From a bacterium (GTDB lineage: Bacteria; Chloroflexota; Dormibacteria; Aeolococcales; Bog-877), in assembly GCA_021809895.1 (NCBI GenBank), contig JAJZJU010000015.1, positions 1 through 34,858 of the forward strand: a stretch of DNA of 34,858 bases, written 5' to 3'. Shown piece by piece: positions 18,654 through 25,898 of the stretch (positions are counted from its first letter, which is position 1; each line of letters begins with the position of its first letter). Both the position numbers and the translations under genes were made by a program. The notes under the pieces are model-generated. The model was not told the origin of the DNA. It made no database searches and saw only the letters and a program-made list of their open reading frames with translations.

Positions 18654-18840
18654 GCGGCTGTGCCCGCTGTGCCAGATGATGCCGGTGGAGGCAGGGCGGC
18701 CGATGTGCCTCACCTGCTGGCGCCTGGCACCCACCTGGGTGCGCCGCACATTCAAGGAAAAAGAGCAGGTGGACTGGGCGCACCTGCTCGAGGAGGACTC
18801 CATCCGCAGCCCAAAACCGGAGGGAAACGATGGCCATTGA
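18619..18840 (+). CDS. Tiny zinc-ribbon-like protein (73 residues)
   Basis: The frame carries two CxxC pairs, LCPLCQ and MCLTCW, spaced about 15 residues apart. This is a compact zinc-ribbon pattern, followed by a basic and then an acidic helix. It starts at a GTG inside the end of the second lbpA (35 bases overlap) and ends inside the first codons of tusA (11 bases overlap). It fills what would otherwise be a 176-base gap in a tightly packed operon, which supports its reality. No family is recognised. The start is uncertain, because an internal start nearer the cysteines would avoid the long overlap. Confidence 0.6.
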   Translation: MTESDASAAQTERLCPLCQMMPVEAGRPMCLTCWRLAPTWVRRTFKEKEQVDWAHLLEEDSIRSPKPEGNDGH

Positions 18841-19069
18841 AGGCGCCGACAAAACGCTCGACTGTCTCCACATGATGTGCCCCATGCCGATCGTGAAGGT
18901 CTCCAAGGCGATCAAGGAGGTGGAGGTGGGGCAGACCCTGCTCCTGATCGCGGACGACCCCGGGGCCACCCCCGACATCCAGACCTGGTCCCGGCGGATG
19001 GGTCACGAGCTGGTGGCCACCGAGCAGGAGGGCAAGGTGCTCCGGTTCCTGATCCGGAGGACCAGCTGA
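18830..19069 (+). CDS. tusA: TusA-family sulfur carrier
   Basis: TusA carries sulfane sulfur as a persulfide on a conserved cysteine and, in sulfur oxidisers, delivers it to the sHdr/LbpA system. The 79-residue product has LDCLHMMCPMPIVKV, with the catalytic cysteine at C17 in the CPMP motif and an extra cysteine at C12. The DDPGATPDIQTWSRRMGHEL segment is also typical. A GGAGGG ribosome site precedes the ATG. Its stop overlaps the ATG of shdrC1, tying sulfur delivery to the complex. Confidence 0.93.
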   Translation: MAIEGADKTLDCLHMMCPMPIVKVSKAIKEVEVGQTLLLIADDPGATPDIQTWSRRMGHELVATEQEGKVLRFLIRRTS

Positions 19070-19752
19070 TGCGTCCCACCTCGATCCCGGAGGCGACCGC
19101 GGAGGAGAAGCAGCGCATCTTCAGCCAGGTGCAGGCGGACATCCGCTTCCCGGAGTACCTGAAGGGCTGTTACGAATGCGGGATCTGCGTGGCCGCCTGT
19201 CCCTCCGCCCGTTTCTACAACTTCAGCCCCCGCCGCATCACCCAGGCGGTCGCCCGCCAGGACATCGACCTGGTCTGGGAGCAGATGAACGGCGAGGTCT
19301 GGGACTGCTCCCAGTGCTTCTCCTGTCTGCGCTGCCCCCGCGGCAACAACCCGGGTGGGGTGATAACCATCCTGCGCGAGGTGGCGGTCAACAACGGCCT
19401 CGGCACCGCCAAGGAGGCCCTGGAGGGATACGGCCGGATCATCTACAAGATCATGGGGACCGGGACCCAGGTCTCCCCGGACATGATCCAGCCTGAGGCG
19501 TTTCCGGATTGGGGGCCCGAGACCAAGGCGACCTCCGAGAATCTGCAGCTGTGGCGCAAGGCCCTGCCGCCGGAGACCCTGCACACCACCAGCACCTCGT
19601 GGGACGTGGCCCCCAAGACCCTCACCGAGCTCTACCTGATCTGGCACCTGACCGGGGTCCTGGACATGATCAAGGGTGTCGACCCCAACCTGCACGCCAT
19701 CCTCGGCGACGTCATGGAGGAGATGCTGGAGGAGGAGGGCTACCAGGTCTGA
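19069..19752 (+). CDS. shdrC1: sHdr HdrC1-like ferredoxin subunit
   Basis: This 227-residue protein holds two [4Fe-4S] sites, CYECGICVAACP (C34, C37, C40, C44) and CSQCFSCLRCP (C80, C83, C86, C89). SARFYNFSPRRI lies between them, characteristic of HdrC in sulfur-oxidising clusters. The C-terminal part is helical and acidic (DVMEEMLEEEG). In standard sHdr clusters shdrC1 is the first gene, before shdrB1; here it is about 9 kb away at the end of the array, after tusA. The ATG overlapping the tusA stop is chosen because it matches the family start. The last 41 bases overlap the 3' end of the convergent minus-strand gene. Confidence 0.9.
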   Translation: MRPTSIPEATAEEKQRIFSQVQADIRFPEYLKGCYECGICVAACPSARFYNFSPRRITQAVARQDIDLVWEQMNGEVWDCSQCFSCLRCPRGNNPGGVITILREVAVNNGLGTAKEALEGYGRIIYKIMGTGTQVSPDMIQPEAFPDWGPETKATSENLQLWRKALPPETLHTTSTSWDVAPKTLTELYLIWHLTGVLDMIKGVDPNLHAILGDVMEEMLEEEGYQV

Positions 19753-21058
19753 GCCGCCAGAAGTCGCCCTCCGCGCAGAAGAGGTACAGGTCATCTCCCA
19801 CCCACTCACCCCTGGCCGGGCGCTGGAGGTTGGCCTGCCCGACCGTCCCCCCCTCGCCCACCACAAGGACACCCTCCCGGCAGTGGGCGACGACGCCGTG
19901 CCCCGTGGCTCGCAGCGAGCAGTGCCACCCGGCCGGCACCGGGACCACTCGACCGTCGGCCAGCTCCAGCTCGTCCGCCCCTCCAGCCGCGACCAGCTCC
20001 CCGCTGGAGTTGACGGCCAGGGTGACCGGCGAGCGGTGCCTGAGCCTCCCATCCTCCAGCTCCCGGCCCTCCCCATCGATGAGGTGCCAGCTGCCGGACC
20101 TGGTGGCGACCCAGACCCGCTCCGGCCCGGCCGGCCACACCCCGCCGACCTCCAGCAGATCGCTGACGACCAGGTGGTCCGGCGCTCCCCGCTCCTGGTG
20201 GATCAGGACCGCGTAGGCTTGGGCCACCACCCGGAAGCGGTGGGCCGCATCCGGCTCGTCGGGATGGTGATCGGGGTGGGTCTCCTTGGCCCGGCGCCGG
20301 AAGGCCCGCCGGACCTGGGTCGGGCTGGCGTCGGCGGGGATCCCGAGCACCTGGGCGGCCTGGCTCCGGCGCCGCTCCGAGACTTGGTCGGATGCTGCCA
20401 CCGCCGGCGCCTCCCAGCTCCAGCGCACGGCTCCCTCGCCGTCGAGCTCGGTGACGCCACCTCGCTCGGAGACCCACACCCGCCCGCCCTCCGGGTCCGC
20501 CCACACCCGCTGCTCTGGGGTGGCCGGCCACCCGGCCACCGGATGGCTCCAGCGCCTCCTGCCGTCGGGAAAGAAGGCGTGGAGCGCCCCTCCGGAGGTG
20601 GCGACCAGCACCAGCTCCGCGGCCGCCACGGTCTGCACCAGGACGCCCTCCATGGTCAGGAGTCGGCCCACCTCTCCCGCCGGAGAGAGCACCAGGAGCT
20701 CTCTGGCGAAGGGCCGCTTGCTGGCCCGCTCGGCGAGCTGGCTAGGCCAGCACCGCAACCAGATCCAGCCCTGGGGCGCCGCCACGATCCGCTGCGCCGG
20801 CAGCGGGAGCTGGGCCAGCGGCAGGTACTCCCGGTTCGGAGCCGGCAGTCGGGCGAGCTCAGAGCCTCCCATGTCGCGGGCCACCAGCACGGTATGATCC
20901 GAAGTCACGGCCCAGGCCCGCACGATGGGGCGCAGCGTGAGGGACTCGACCGTCATCAGCCCCGCTGGGAGGGGCCGCAATGGACTCGGAAGCTCTAGTC
21001 CGGGGGTGACCCGAACCGCTGGTGGGGGCGCGCTGGAAGCCAGGTCGGAGTGATTCAT
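19712..21058 (-). CDS. J-domain protein embedded in a probable beta-propeller
   Basis: The 448-residue product has a J domain at about residues 232-288, with AAQVLGIPADASPTQVRRAF and the HPD tripeptide at 261-263. It is flanked on both sides by repeating beta-strand segments of PQQ/WD-like character (for example VWVSERGGVTELDGEG and VWVATRSGSWHLIDGEG). The J domain would stimulate an Hsp70 partner. The propeller may be a docking surface. No signal peptide is visible. The annotated ATG gives a proline-rich leader and overlaps the divergent lipoate-ligase ATG by two bases (CATG). A downstream ATG (residue 35, starting at 20956) would leave about 100 bases for promoters and may be the true start. 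The 3' end overlaps shdrC1 by 41 bases tail to tail. It may be a client-specific chaperone for the sulfur proteins, but only position suggests this. Confidence 0.85.
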   Translation of the reverse strand: MNHSDLASSAPPPAVRVTPGLELPSPLRPLPAGLMTVESLTLRPIVRAWAVTSDHTVLVARDMGGSELARLPAPNREYLPLAQLPLPAQRIVAAPQGWIWLRCWPSQLAERASKRPFARELLVLSPAGEVGRLLTMEGVLVQTVAAAELVLVATSGGALHAFFPDGRRRWSHPVAGWPATPEQRVWADPEGGRVWVSERGGVTELDGEGAVRWSWEAPAVAASDQVSERRRSQAAQVLGIPADASPTQVRRAFRRRAKETHPDHHPDEPDAAHRFRVVAQAYAVLIHQERGAPDHLVVSDLLEVGGVWPAGPERVWVATRSGSWHLIDGEGRELEDGRLRHRSPVTLAVNSSGELVAAGGADELELADGRVVPVPAGWHCSLRATGHGVVAHCREGVLVVGEGGTVGQANLQRPARGEWVGDDLYLFCAEGDFWRLRPGSPPPPASPP

Positions 21059-22145
21059 GAAAGCTGTCAGGCTGCTGGATCTAAGGCTCTGCTCTTACAC
21101 CGAGAGTCAGACGCTCTATCACGCCGTCGCCGACAGCCTGCGTCCCGGTGACCCCAACACCATCATCCTGTGCCGGCCGCGGCGCCCGTATGTCTGCATC
21201 GGCCGCCATCAGGAGCTGAACCGTGAGGTCGATCGGGAGGCCTGTCGGCGGCTGGGGTTGCCGATCATGCGCCGTCAGGTCGGCGGCGGAGCCGTCTACC
21301 TGGATCGCGATCAGCTGTTCTTCCAGATAGTGTGCCATCCCCGGGACGTGCCCTCCAGCATTGCGGGCGCCTTCGAACACTTCGCCCAGGCACCCGTCGA
21401 ATGCTACCGGGCGCTGGGGGTGACCGGGGCGCACTTCGCCCCGGTCAACGACCTTCAGGTGGAGGGGCGCAAGATCGGGGGGCTGGGGGCCGCCACCATC
21501 GGGCGGGCTTTCGTCTTCGTGGGCTCGATCATCAGCGCCTTCGACGCCCGCGCCGCCGCCAGCGTTCTGCTGATTCCCGACGAGAAGATGCGCGACAAGG
21601 TGGCGGAGACCATGGAGGCATACGTTTCCAGCCTGGAGCGGGAGTTGGGCCGGCGCCCGTCGCCGCAGCTGGTCCGTCGCGAACTGGTGCATGCCTTCGA
21701 GGGGGTGTTGGGCTCCAGGCTGGAGCCGGGGAGGCTGCGGGAAGATGAGCGCGAGACGTACCACCGCTGGGTCCAGCGCATGCGCAGCGCCGCCTGGCTG
21801 GACGACGTGCGCTTCTCGGACGACCGGCTGAGGCCCGTGAAGATCACCGGCCACGTGCGGGTCGGGCGGGCCACCCACAAGGCGCCCGGTGGCCTGTTGC
21901 GGGCGACCGTGATGGTGGCCGAGGGACGCATCACCCAGGCTCTGGTCAGCGGCGACTTCTACGCGGTCGGACACGCGGTGGATGACCTGGAGGAGGCCAT
22001 CGTGGGGACAGCCGACCTGGCCCAGGTGCGGGAGCGCATCCGCTCGGCGTGGGTTGAGGACGCGCTCCCGGGGGTGGGGCTGAGCGACCTGGTCGAGGTG
22101 GTGCGCCTGGCCCTGGAGCCCGGTGCAGCGGCAGCGTCGGGGTGA
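21057..22145 (+). CDS. Lipoate-protein ligase, LplA+LplB type (sLpl-like)
   Basis: The enzyme activates lipoate (or octanoate) with ATP and attaches it to a lysine of a carrier protein. The 362-residue product has a catalytic LplA part with RRQVGGGAVYLD (residues 72-83) and NDLQVEGRKIGGLGAA (131-146, catalytic lysine K139). A C-terminal accessory LplB-like domain begins near residue 260 (VKITGHVRVGRATHKAPGG). This fused form is what I recall for the ligase dedicated to LbpA in sHdr organisms, and two lbpA genes lie 3-4 kb upstream. The start fits the family opening (AVRLLDLRL) and has GGAG six bases before the ATG. No LipS1/LipS2-type lipoyl synthase genes are in the window. A GCCCG/CGGGC hairpin follows the stop at 22146-22158. 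Confidence 0.92.
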   Translation: MKAVRLLDLRLCSYTESQTLYHAVADSLRPGDPNTIILCRPRRPYVCIGRHQELNREVDREACRRLGLPIMRRQVGGGAVYLDRDQLFFQIVCHPRDVPSSIAGAFEHFAQAPVECYRALGVTGAHFAPVNDLQVEGRKIGGLGAATIGRAFVFVGSIISAFDARAAASVLLIPDEKMRDKVAETMEAYVSSLERELGRRPSPQLVRRELVHAFEGVLGSRLEPGRLREDERETYHRWVQRMRSAAWLDDVRFSDDRLRPVKITGHVRVGRATHKAPGGLLRATVMVAEGRITQALVSGDFYAVGHAVDDLEEAIVGTADLAQVRERIRSAWVEDALPGVGLSDLVEVVRLALEPGAAAASG

Positions 22146-22272
22146 GCCCGAGCCGGGCCGCGCACACCGCCGGGCTTGGGCAGCGGCGTCTGAAGCCATC
22201 CCACGCCGCTTCGCACTGACCGCCGCCACCGCGCACAGCGGCAGCCGGCCGGGGCTGGAGCGGCGACCGCTG

Positions 22273-22470
22273 TCAGTGGCGGGCCGGCGCCTCCTGGTGC
22301 CGGTGGTGCCGGTAGACCTTGAAGAGCGAGAAGAGGACCCAGATGATGGCCAGGCCGATGACCAGGTGGAAGATCAGGGCGAGCGCGGGCAGGACCAAGA
22401 AGAAGGCCACGAACAGGACGACCAGGGCCAGCAGGACCGCAGCCAGGGGGTGTCGCAACAGGTGCTTCAT
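22273..22470 (-). CDS. Small two-helix membrane protein (65 residues)
   Basis: The short frame encodes MKHLLRHPLA, two hydrophobic spans (about 9-28 and 31-50) and a histidine-rich basic tail (KVYRHHRHQEAPARH). No family is recognised. Reality is supported by the membrane-protein pattern, by its exact fit between a ligase and a tusA gene, and by a promoter-like TACGAT placed so that transcription would start at the ATG itself. It may be a small stress or envelope protein; nothing links it firmly to sulfur metabolism. Confidence 0.6.
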   Translation of the reverse strand: MKHLLRHPLAAVLLALVVLFVAFFLVLPALALIFHLVIGLAIIWVLFSLFKVYRHHRHQEAPARH

Positions 22471-22476
22471 GCTTAG

Positions 22477-22482
22477 ATCGTA
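22477..22482 (-). promoter_or_regulatory. Candidate -10 box for a leaderless transcript
   Basis: On the minus strand TACGAT (TAnnAT type) is followed by six bases, CTAAGC, and then the ATG at 22470. A start site at the usual distance from the -10 box would fall on the A of the ATG, so the mRNA of the small membrane protein would have no leader. There is no Shine-Dalgarno sequence, and no good -35 box was seen. Confidence 0.45.
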
Positions 22483-22560
22483 CGCCCCGGCGGCGACGAT
22501 GCTCAGCAGAGTTGATGGCGGGGAGCGTCCCGGGTCTCGGGCCGCTTCCAGGAGTGAGTG

Positions 22561-22803
22561 ATGGGCGACCTTACCCCGGCGGCGAGTCTGGACCTGCGGG
22601 GGATCTCGTGCCCGCTCACCTTCGTCAAGACCAAAATCGCCCTTGACCGGCTGCCGAGAGGCACCACGCTGGAGGTGCTGCTCGACTCGGGCGAGCCCAG
22701 CGAGTCGGTGCCGAGAACGTGCCGCGAGTCGGGAGACGAGGTCCTGGAGCTTGGACCCTGGGAGGCTGGGGTGGTCAGGATGGTGGTGGTCCGGCCTGTC
22801 TGA
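22561..22803 (+). CDS. tusA: TusA-family protein, second copy
   Basis: The product is 80 residues from the ATG at 22561 (a GTG at 22558 would add one). It has the TusA/YedF pattern LDLRGISCPLTFVKTKIAL, with the persulfide cysteine at C17 in a CPLT rather than CPxP motif. The C-terminal GDEVLELGPWEAGVVRMVVV strands complete the fold. It lies outside the sulfur array, after the lipoate ligase, and is preceded by a CCAGGAG ribosome site. It differs strongly from the operon TusA. It may serve general sulfur transfer or be an alternative donor to the sHdr system. It ends 13 bases before the convergent histidine kinase stop. Confidence 0.88.
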   Translation: MGDLTPAASLDLRGISCPLTFVKTKIALDRLPRGTTLEVLLDSGEPSESVPRTCRESGDEVLELGPWEAGVVRMVVVRPV

Positions 22804-22816
22804 GCCGGAGCTCCAC

Positions 22817-24340
22817 TCACCCGGTGTGAGGAGACCAGGCGGTCGCCCGGGCGCGTCGCAGCCACACCGTGAACTGGGCGCCCTGGCCCACCTGCGAGTC
22901 CACCGTGACCCGCCCTCCCATGCGGTCGGCCAGCGCCTTGACGATGGCGAGCCCCAACCCGCTCCCCCCCTCCTGGCGTGAGCGCGAGCCGCCGGAGCGG
23001 TAGAAGCGCTCGAAGACGTGAGGCAGGTCGTCGGGGGCGATCCCGGGCCCGCGGTCCAAGCAGCGGATCCCAGCCTCATCCGGGGCGGAGACCGTGCTCC
23101 ATTCGATCGCGGCACCTCCGCCGTGGCGCTCCGCATTGGTCTGCAGGTTCAAGCAGATGGTGAAGAGGGCATCGGGGTCGGCCAGCACCGCCAGGCCCGG
23201 CTGGAGCGCACGGCTCAGCTCGACGTCGCGGCCGTCCAGGAACTCCTCCAGAAAGTCCGCCAGGTCCACCGAGCGAAGCTCCAGCTCCCGGGATGCGTCC
23301 GCGCGCGCCAGGGTGAGCAGGTCGGCGACCAACCGGCGCATCCGCTCCGCCTCCTGGGACATCGTGGCGAGTGCTTTGGCGGCCGTCTCGGGGTCCGCGA
23401 CGGCACCCCTTTGGAGAACCTCCAGATACCCCTTTATCGAGGTCAGTGGGGTGCGCAGCTCATGGGAGGCGTCGGCAATGAATTGGCGCATCTGGCGCTC
23501 CGCCTCCTCCCGCAGCCTCACCGTGCGCTCGACGCTCTCCGCCATCTCGTCGAACACCTGCGCCAGCACTCCCACCTCGTCGCCCTTGGGGGTCAGCCCG
23601 GATCGTCGGGCCAGGTCGCCCCGCCCCAGAGCGGCGGCTGCCTCGGTCAGCCGGCCCAGCGGTCGAAGGGAGCGGCTGGTGATCCAGAGCCCGGTGCCCA
23701 GGGCGATCAGGAGCACCGCCAGGCTTCCCAGTTCGATCACCAGGGATGCGGTGGAGAGCTCTCCGAGCAAGGGCGTGGCGGACTCCGCAACCTCCACCGC
23801 TCCCAGGTCACGGCCGCTCCTGGTGGTCACCGGAAAGACCATCACCAGGTAGGTCTTGCCGCCCGAGGAGATCAGGGAGGGGGCGATCCTGGTGGAGAAG
23901 TCGGCCGCCGCCTGGAGGTCGGACCTGCTGGCCAGGGGGGTGCTCCTGCCCGCCACCACCGCGGGGCTGGGGGCGGTCCCAGGGGCGGCGGAGGCGAGAA
24001 CCTGCAGGTCGGGCCCCACCACCAGCGCGCCCAACCTGGCGAGCGCGATCTGGTCCGCCAGCGCCTTGGCGAGCGCCGCCGCCGTCAGCCGGGGGCGGTG
24101 GTCGGCCGCTCGCAGACGCTCCAGACGCACCAGCGCCGCCCGAGCATCCTGGTAGGTCGAGGTCATGGCCTGGCCTCGGCTCGAGATCACAGCGCCCCTC
24201 AAGAGGGAGTATTCGACCGTCCCCGCGGCCGCCAGCAGGACGGCCAGCAGCACCAGAAAGCTGAGGGTCAGCCGCCAGCGCAGGGTATGGTGCCAGGCGA
24301 TTCTCGGCTCAGTCGACGACAAGGCGGTAGCCGACCCCAC
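22817..24340 (-). CDS. Membrane sensor histidine kinase
   Basis: The 507-residue kinase has a membrane helix at about 23-44, an extracytoplasmic sensing segment to about 198, a second helix at 199-221 and a HAMP linker. The HisKA domain follows with the phosphoacceptor H293 in ASHELRTPLTS. The ATPase domain has the N box NLQTNAERHGG, G1 DRGPGIAP, F box FERFYR and G2 GGSGLGLAIVK. The signal sensed is unknown. Its 5' end overlaps the response-regulator gene by 32 bases at the GTG start; a later in-frame TTG would reduce this overlap. The pair forms an OmpR-type two-component system. No link to sulfur regulation is shown beyond proximity. Confidence 0.93.
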   Translation of the reverse strand: MGSATALSSTEPRIAWHHTLRWRLTLSFLVLLAVLLAAAGTVEYSLLRGAVISSRGQAMTSTYQDARAALVRLERLRAADHRPRLTAAALAKALADQIALARLGALVVGPDLQVLASAAPGTAPSPAVVAGRSTPLASRSDLQAAADFSTRIAPSLISSGGKTYLVMVFPVTTRSGRDLGAVEVAESATPLLGELSTASLVIELGSLAVLLIALGTGLWITSRSLRPLGRLTEAAAALGRGDLARRSGLTPKGDEVGVLAQVFDEMAESVERTVRLREEAERQMRQFIADASHELRTPLTSIKGYLEVLQRGAVADPETAAKALATMSQEAERMRRLVADLLTLARADASRELELRSVDLADFLEEFLDGRDVELSRALQPGLAVLADPDALFTICLNLQTNAERHGGGAAIEWSTVSAPDEAGIRCLDRGPGIAPDDLPHVFERFYRSGGSRSRQEGGSGLGLAIVKALADRMGGRVTVDSQVGQGAQFTVWLRRARATAWSPHTG

Positions 24341-25004
24341 GGACGGTCTGGATCAGTTGGCGGTCGGAGTCCCCCAACTTGCGGCGGAGGTAGCGCACGT
24401 AGACCTCGAGGTTGTTGTCGTCGCCGTAGAAGGAGACACCCCACACCGCGTTCAGGATGCGGTCGCGCTCCAGGACCTGGCCGCGATGCTCGGCCAGGTA
24501 GCAGAGCAGGTCGAACTCCCGGGGAGACAGCTCGACCGGTTCCCCGCGGTAGCTAGTGCGGCGCTCGGCCCGATCGAGCTCCAAGGGGCCAGCCCTGAGC
24601 AGCACCGCCTGCTCCGGCTGCCGCCGGCGCAGCACCGATCGGACTCGGGCCAGCAGCTCGCCGAAGTCGAATGGCTTGACCAGGTAGTCGTCGGCTCCCA
24701 GCTCCAGACCAGCGATCCTGTCCTGGGTCTCATCCCGGGCGGAGAGGATGATCAGGCTGCGAGCGCGCTCGCCGGCCAGCTCCTTGGTGAGCTGGAAGCC
24801 GTCGAGGCGGGGCATCATGATGTCAAGGATCACCACGTCGGGACGGAACCTGTCGACCAGGGTGAGGGCCGCCCTCCCGTCTCCCGCGGTGCGCACCTCG
24901 AAGCCCTCTCGACTCAGGCCGAGTTCGATGAACTCCGTGATGGCCGGCTCGTCATCGACCACCAGCACGCGGGTGGAGCGGCCCGCAATCCTATCCTCGG
25001 GCAA
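24309..25004 (-). CDS. OmpR/PhoB-family response regulator
   Basis: The 231-residue regulator has a receiver domain with the acidic pair D17/D18, phosphoacceptor D61 (VVILDIMMP) and K110 (VKPFDF). A winged-helix DNA-binding domain with ELSPREFDLLCYLAEH and the end VRGVGYRLV follows. It is partnered with the kinase immediately downstream. The frame begins at TTG 25004. A consensus TATAAT is found 10 bases upstream, leaving almost no leader. A GTG a few codons later is another possible start. Confidence 0.93.
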   Translation of the reverse strand: MPEDRIAGRSTRVLVVDDEPAITEFIELGLSREGFEVRTAGDGRAALTLVDRFRPDVVILDIMMPRLDGFQLTKELAGERARSLIILSARDETQDRIAGLELGADDYLVKPFDFGELLARVRSVLRRRQPEQAVLLRAGPLELDRAERRTSYRGEPVELSPREFDLLCYLAEHRGQVLERDRILNAVWGVSFYGDDNNLEVYVRYLRRKLGDSDRQLIQTVRGVGYRLVVD

Positions 25005-25014
25005 AGCTGACGGA

Positions 25015-25020
25015 ATTATA
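25015..25020 (-). promoter_or_regulatory. Candidate -10 box (TATAAT) for the two-component operon
   Basis: On the minus strand a perfect TATAAT lies in the 90-base gap between the divergent regulator and hydrolase genes. The start site would fall at about 25008, only four bases before the TTG. No TTGACA-like box is seen at the right spacing; GAGATC sits there. The exact match in a GC-rich setting makes it notable. Confidence 0.5.
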
Positions 25021-25094
25021 GGGGCGGGCCATCAACTGATCTCACCACATCCGAGGCAGACCGCGGCTGAGACAGCCCTTAGACTCAACCACCG

Positions 25095-25898
25095 ATGCTG
25101 ACTGAGGGCCCCGCCGGGTCGCTGGCCCGGACCAGTGGTCGAGTCGACGGTCAGACCCTCTCCTGGCTGGAGCGCGCGGGCCAGGAGCCGGCTGTGCTCC
25201 TCCTCCACGGCTGGGGGTCGAGTGCCGCGTCCTTCACCGGGCTGCTCCGCTCGAGTCGCAGCCCCAGGCGGCTGGTGGCGCTCGATTTGCCGGGCTTCGG
25301 AGAGTCACCCCTGGGAAGGGGGGACTGGGACACTTTCTCCTACTCGGAGCTGGTGGCACTTTGGGCGGCGGAGCATCTGGGGCCTCCCCACAGCTTGCTG
25401 GGGCACTCCTACGGCGGAGCGATCTCGATGAGGTTGGCGGCCCGCCCGAGCCCGCCCGACCGTCTCCTGCTCTGCTCTGCCTCCGGCATCCGCCCCCAGG
25501 CCCGGGGCGCTCCCACAGCTCGAGTCCGTGCCTATCGCGGTCTGCGCTCGCTGAGCCATATGCTGCCGGGGCAGCTCGGAAGCCAGGCTCGCGAATGGTT
25601 GGTCCAGCGCTTCGGGTCGGCCGACTACCGGGCCGCCGGCCCGCTGCTGAGGCCGACCTTGGTGGCGGCGGTGACGGAGGACCTGAGCGAGCTGGCCCAG
25701 CGGATAGAGATTCCCACCCTGGTCATCTGGGGAGCCCTGGACGCCGAGCTGCCGCTGGAGCCCCACGCCCAGCGGCTGCGGGCCCTGATCTCATCCTCCG
25801 AGCTGGTGGTGCTGGAGCACAGCGGCCACTTCCCCTTCGTCGATGAGGCGGGCCGGTTCGCTCGGATCTTCGATTCGTTCATGGATGCCACTCTGTGA
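25095..25898 (+). CDS. Alpha/beta hydrolase
   Basis: The 267-residue protein has the alpha/beta-hydrolase fold. The oxyanion-hole motif LLLHGWGSS comes early, the nucleophile serine is in LLGHSYGGAIS, an aspartate is in VIWGALDAELP and the catalytic histidine is in EHSGHFPFVDEA. The substrate cannot be read. The ATG at 25095 opens a plus-strand run into the Mur-ligase and ddl genes, with its TGA overlapping the next GTG (GTGA), so the three are likely co-transcribed. A weak TAGACT at 25080-25085 could be a -10 box giving a very short leader. The context suggests a possible envelope-related esterase, which is inference. Confidence 0.88.
   Translation: MLTEGPAGSLARTSGRVDGQTLSWLERAGQEPAVLLLHGWGSSAASFTGLLRSSRSPRRLVALDLPGFGESPLGRGDWDTFSYSELVALWAAEHLGPPHSLLGHSYGGAISMRLAARPSPPDRLLLCSASGIRPQARGAPTARVRAYRGLRSLSHMLPGQLGSQAREWLVQRFGSADYRAAGPLLRPTLVAAVTEDLSELAQRIEIPTLVIWGALDAELPLEPHAQRLRALISSSELVVLEHSGHFPFVDEAGRFARIFDSFMDATL

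Noticed and set aside
19676-20998. 440-codon plus-strand open frame opposite the J-domain gene
   Set aside because: The minus strand carries a real J domain with HPD, while the plus product is proline/arginine-rich low complexity.
23018-24556. 512-codon plus-strand open frame
   Set aside because: It is opposite the histidine kinase with complete HisKA and ATPase motifs; the plus product is repetitive and motif-free.
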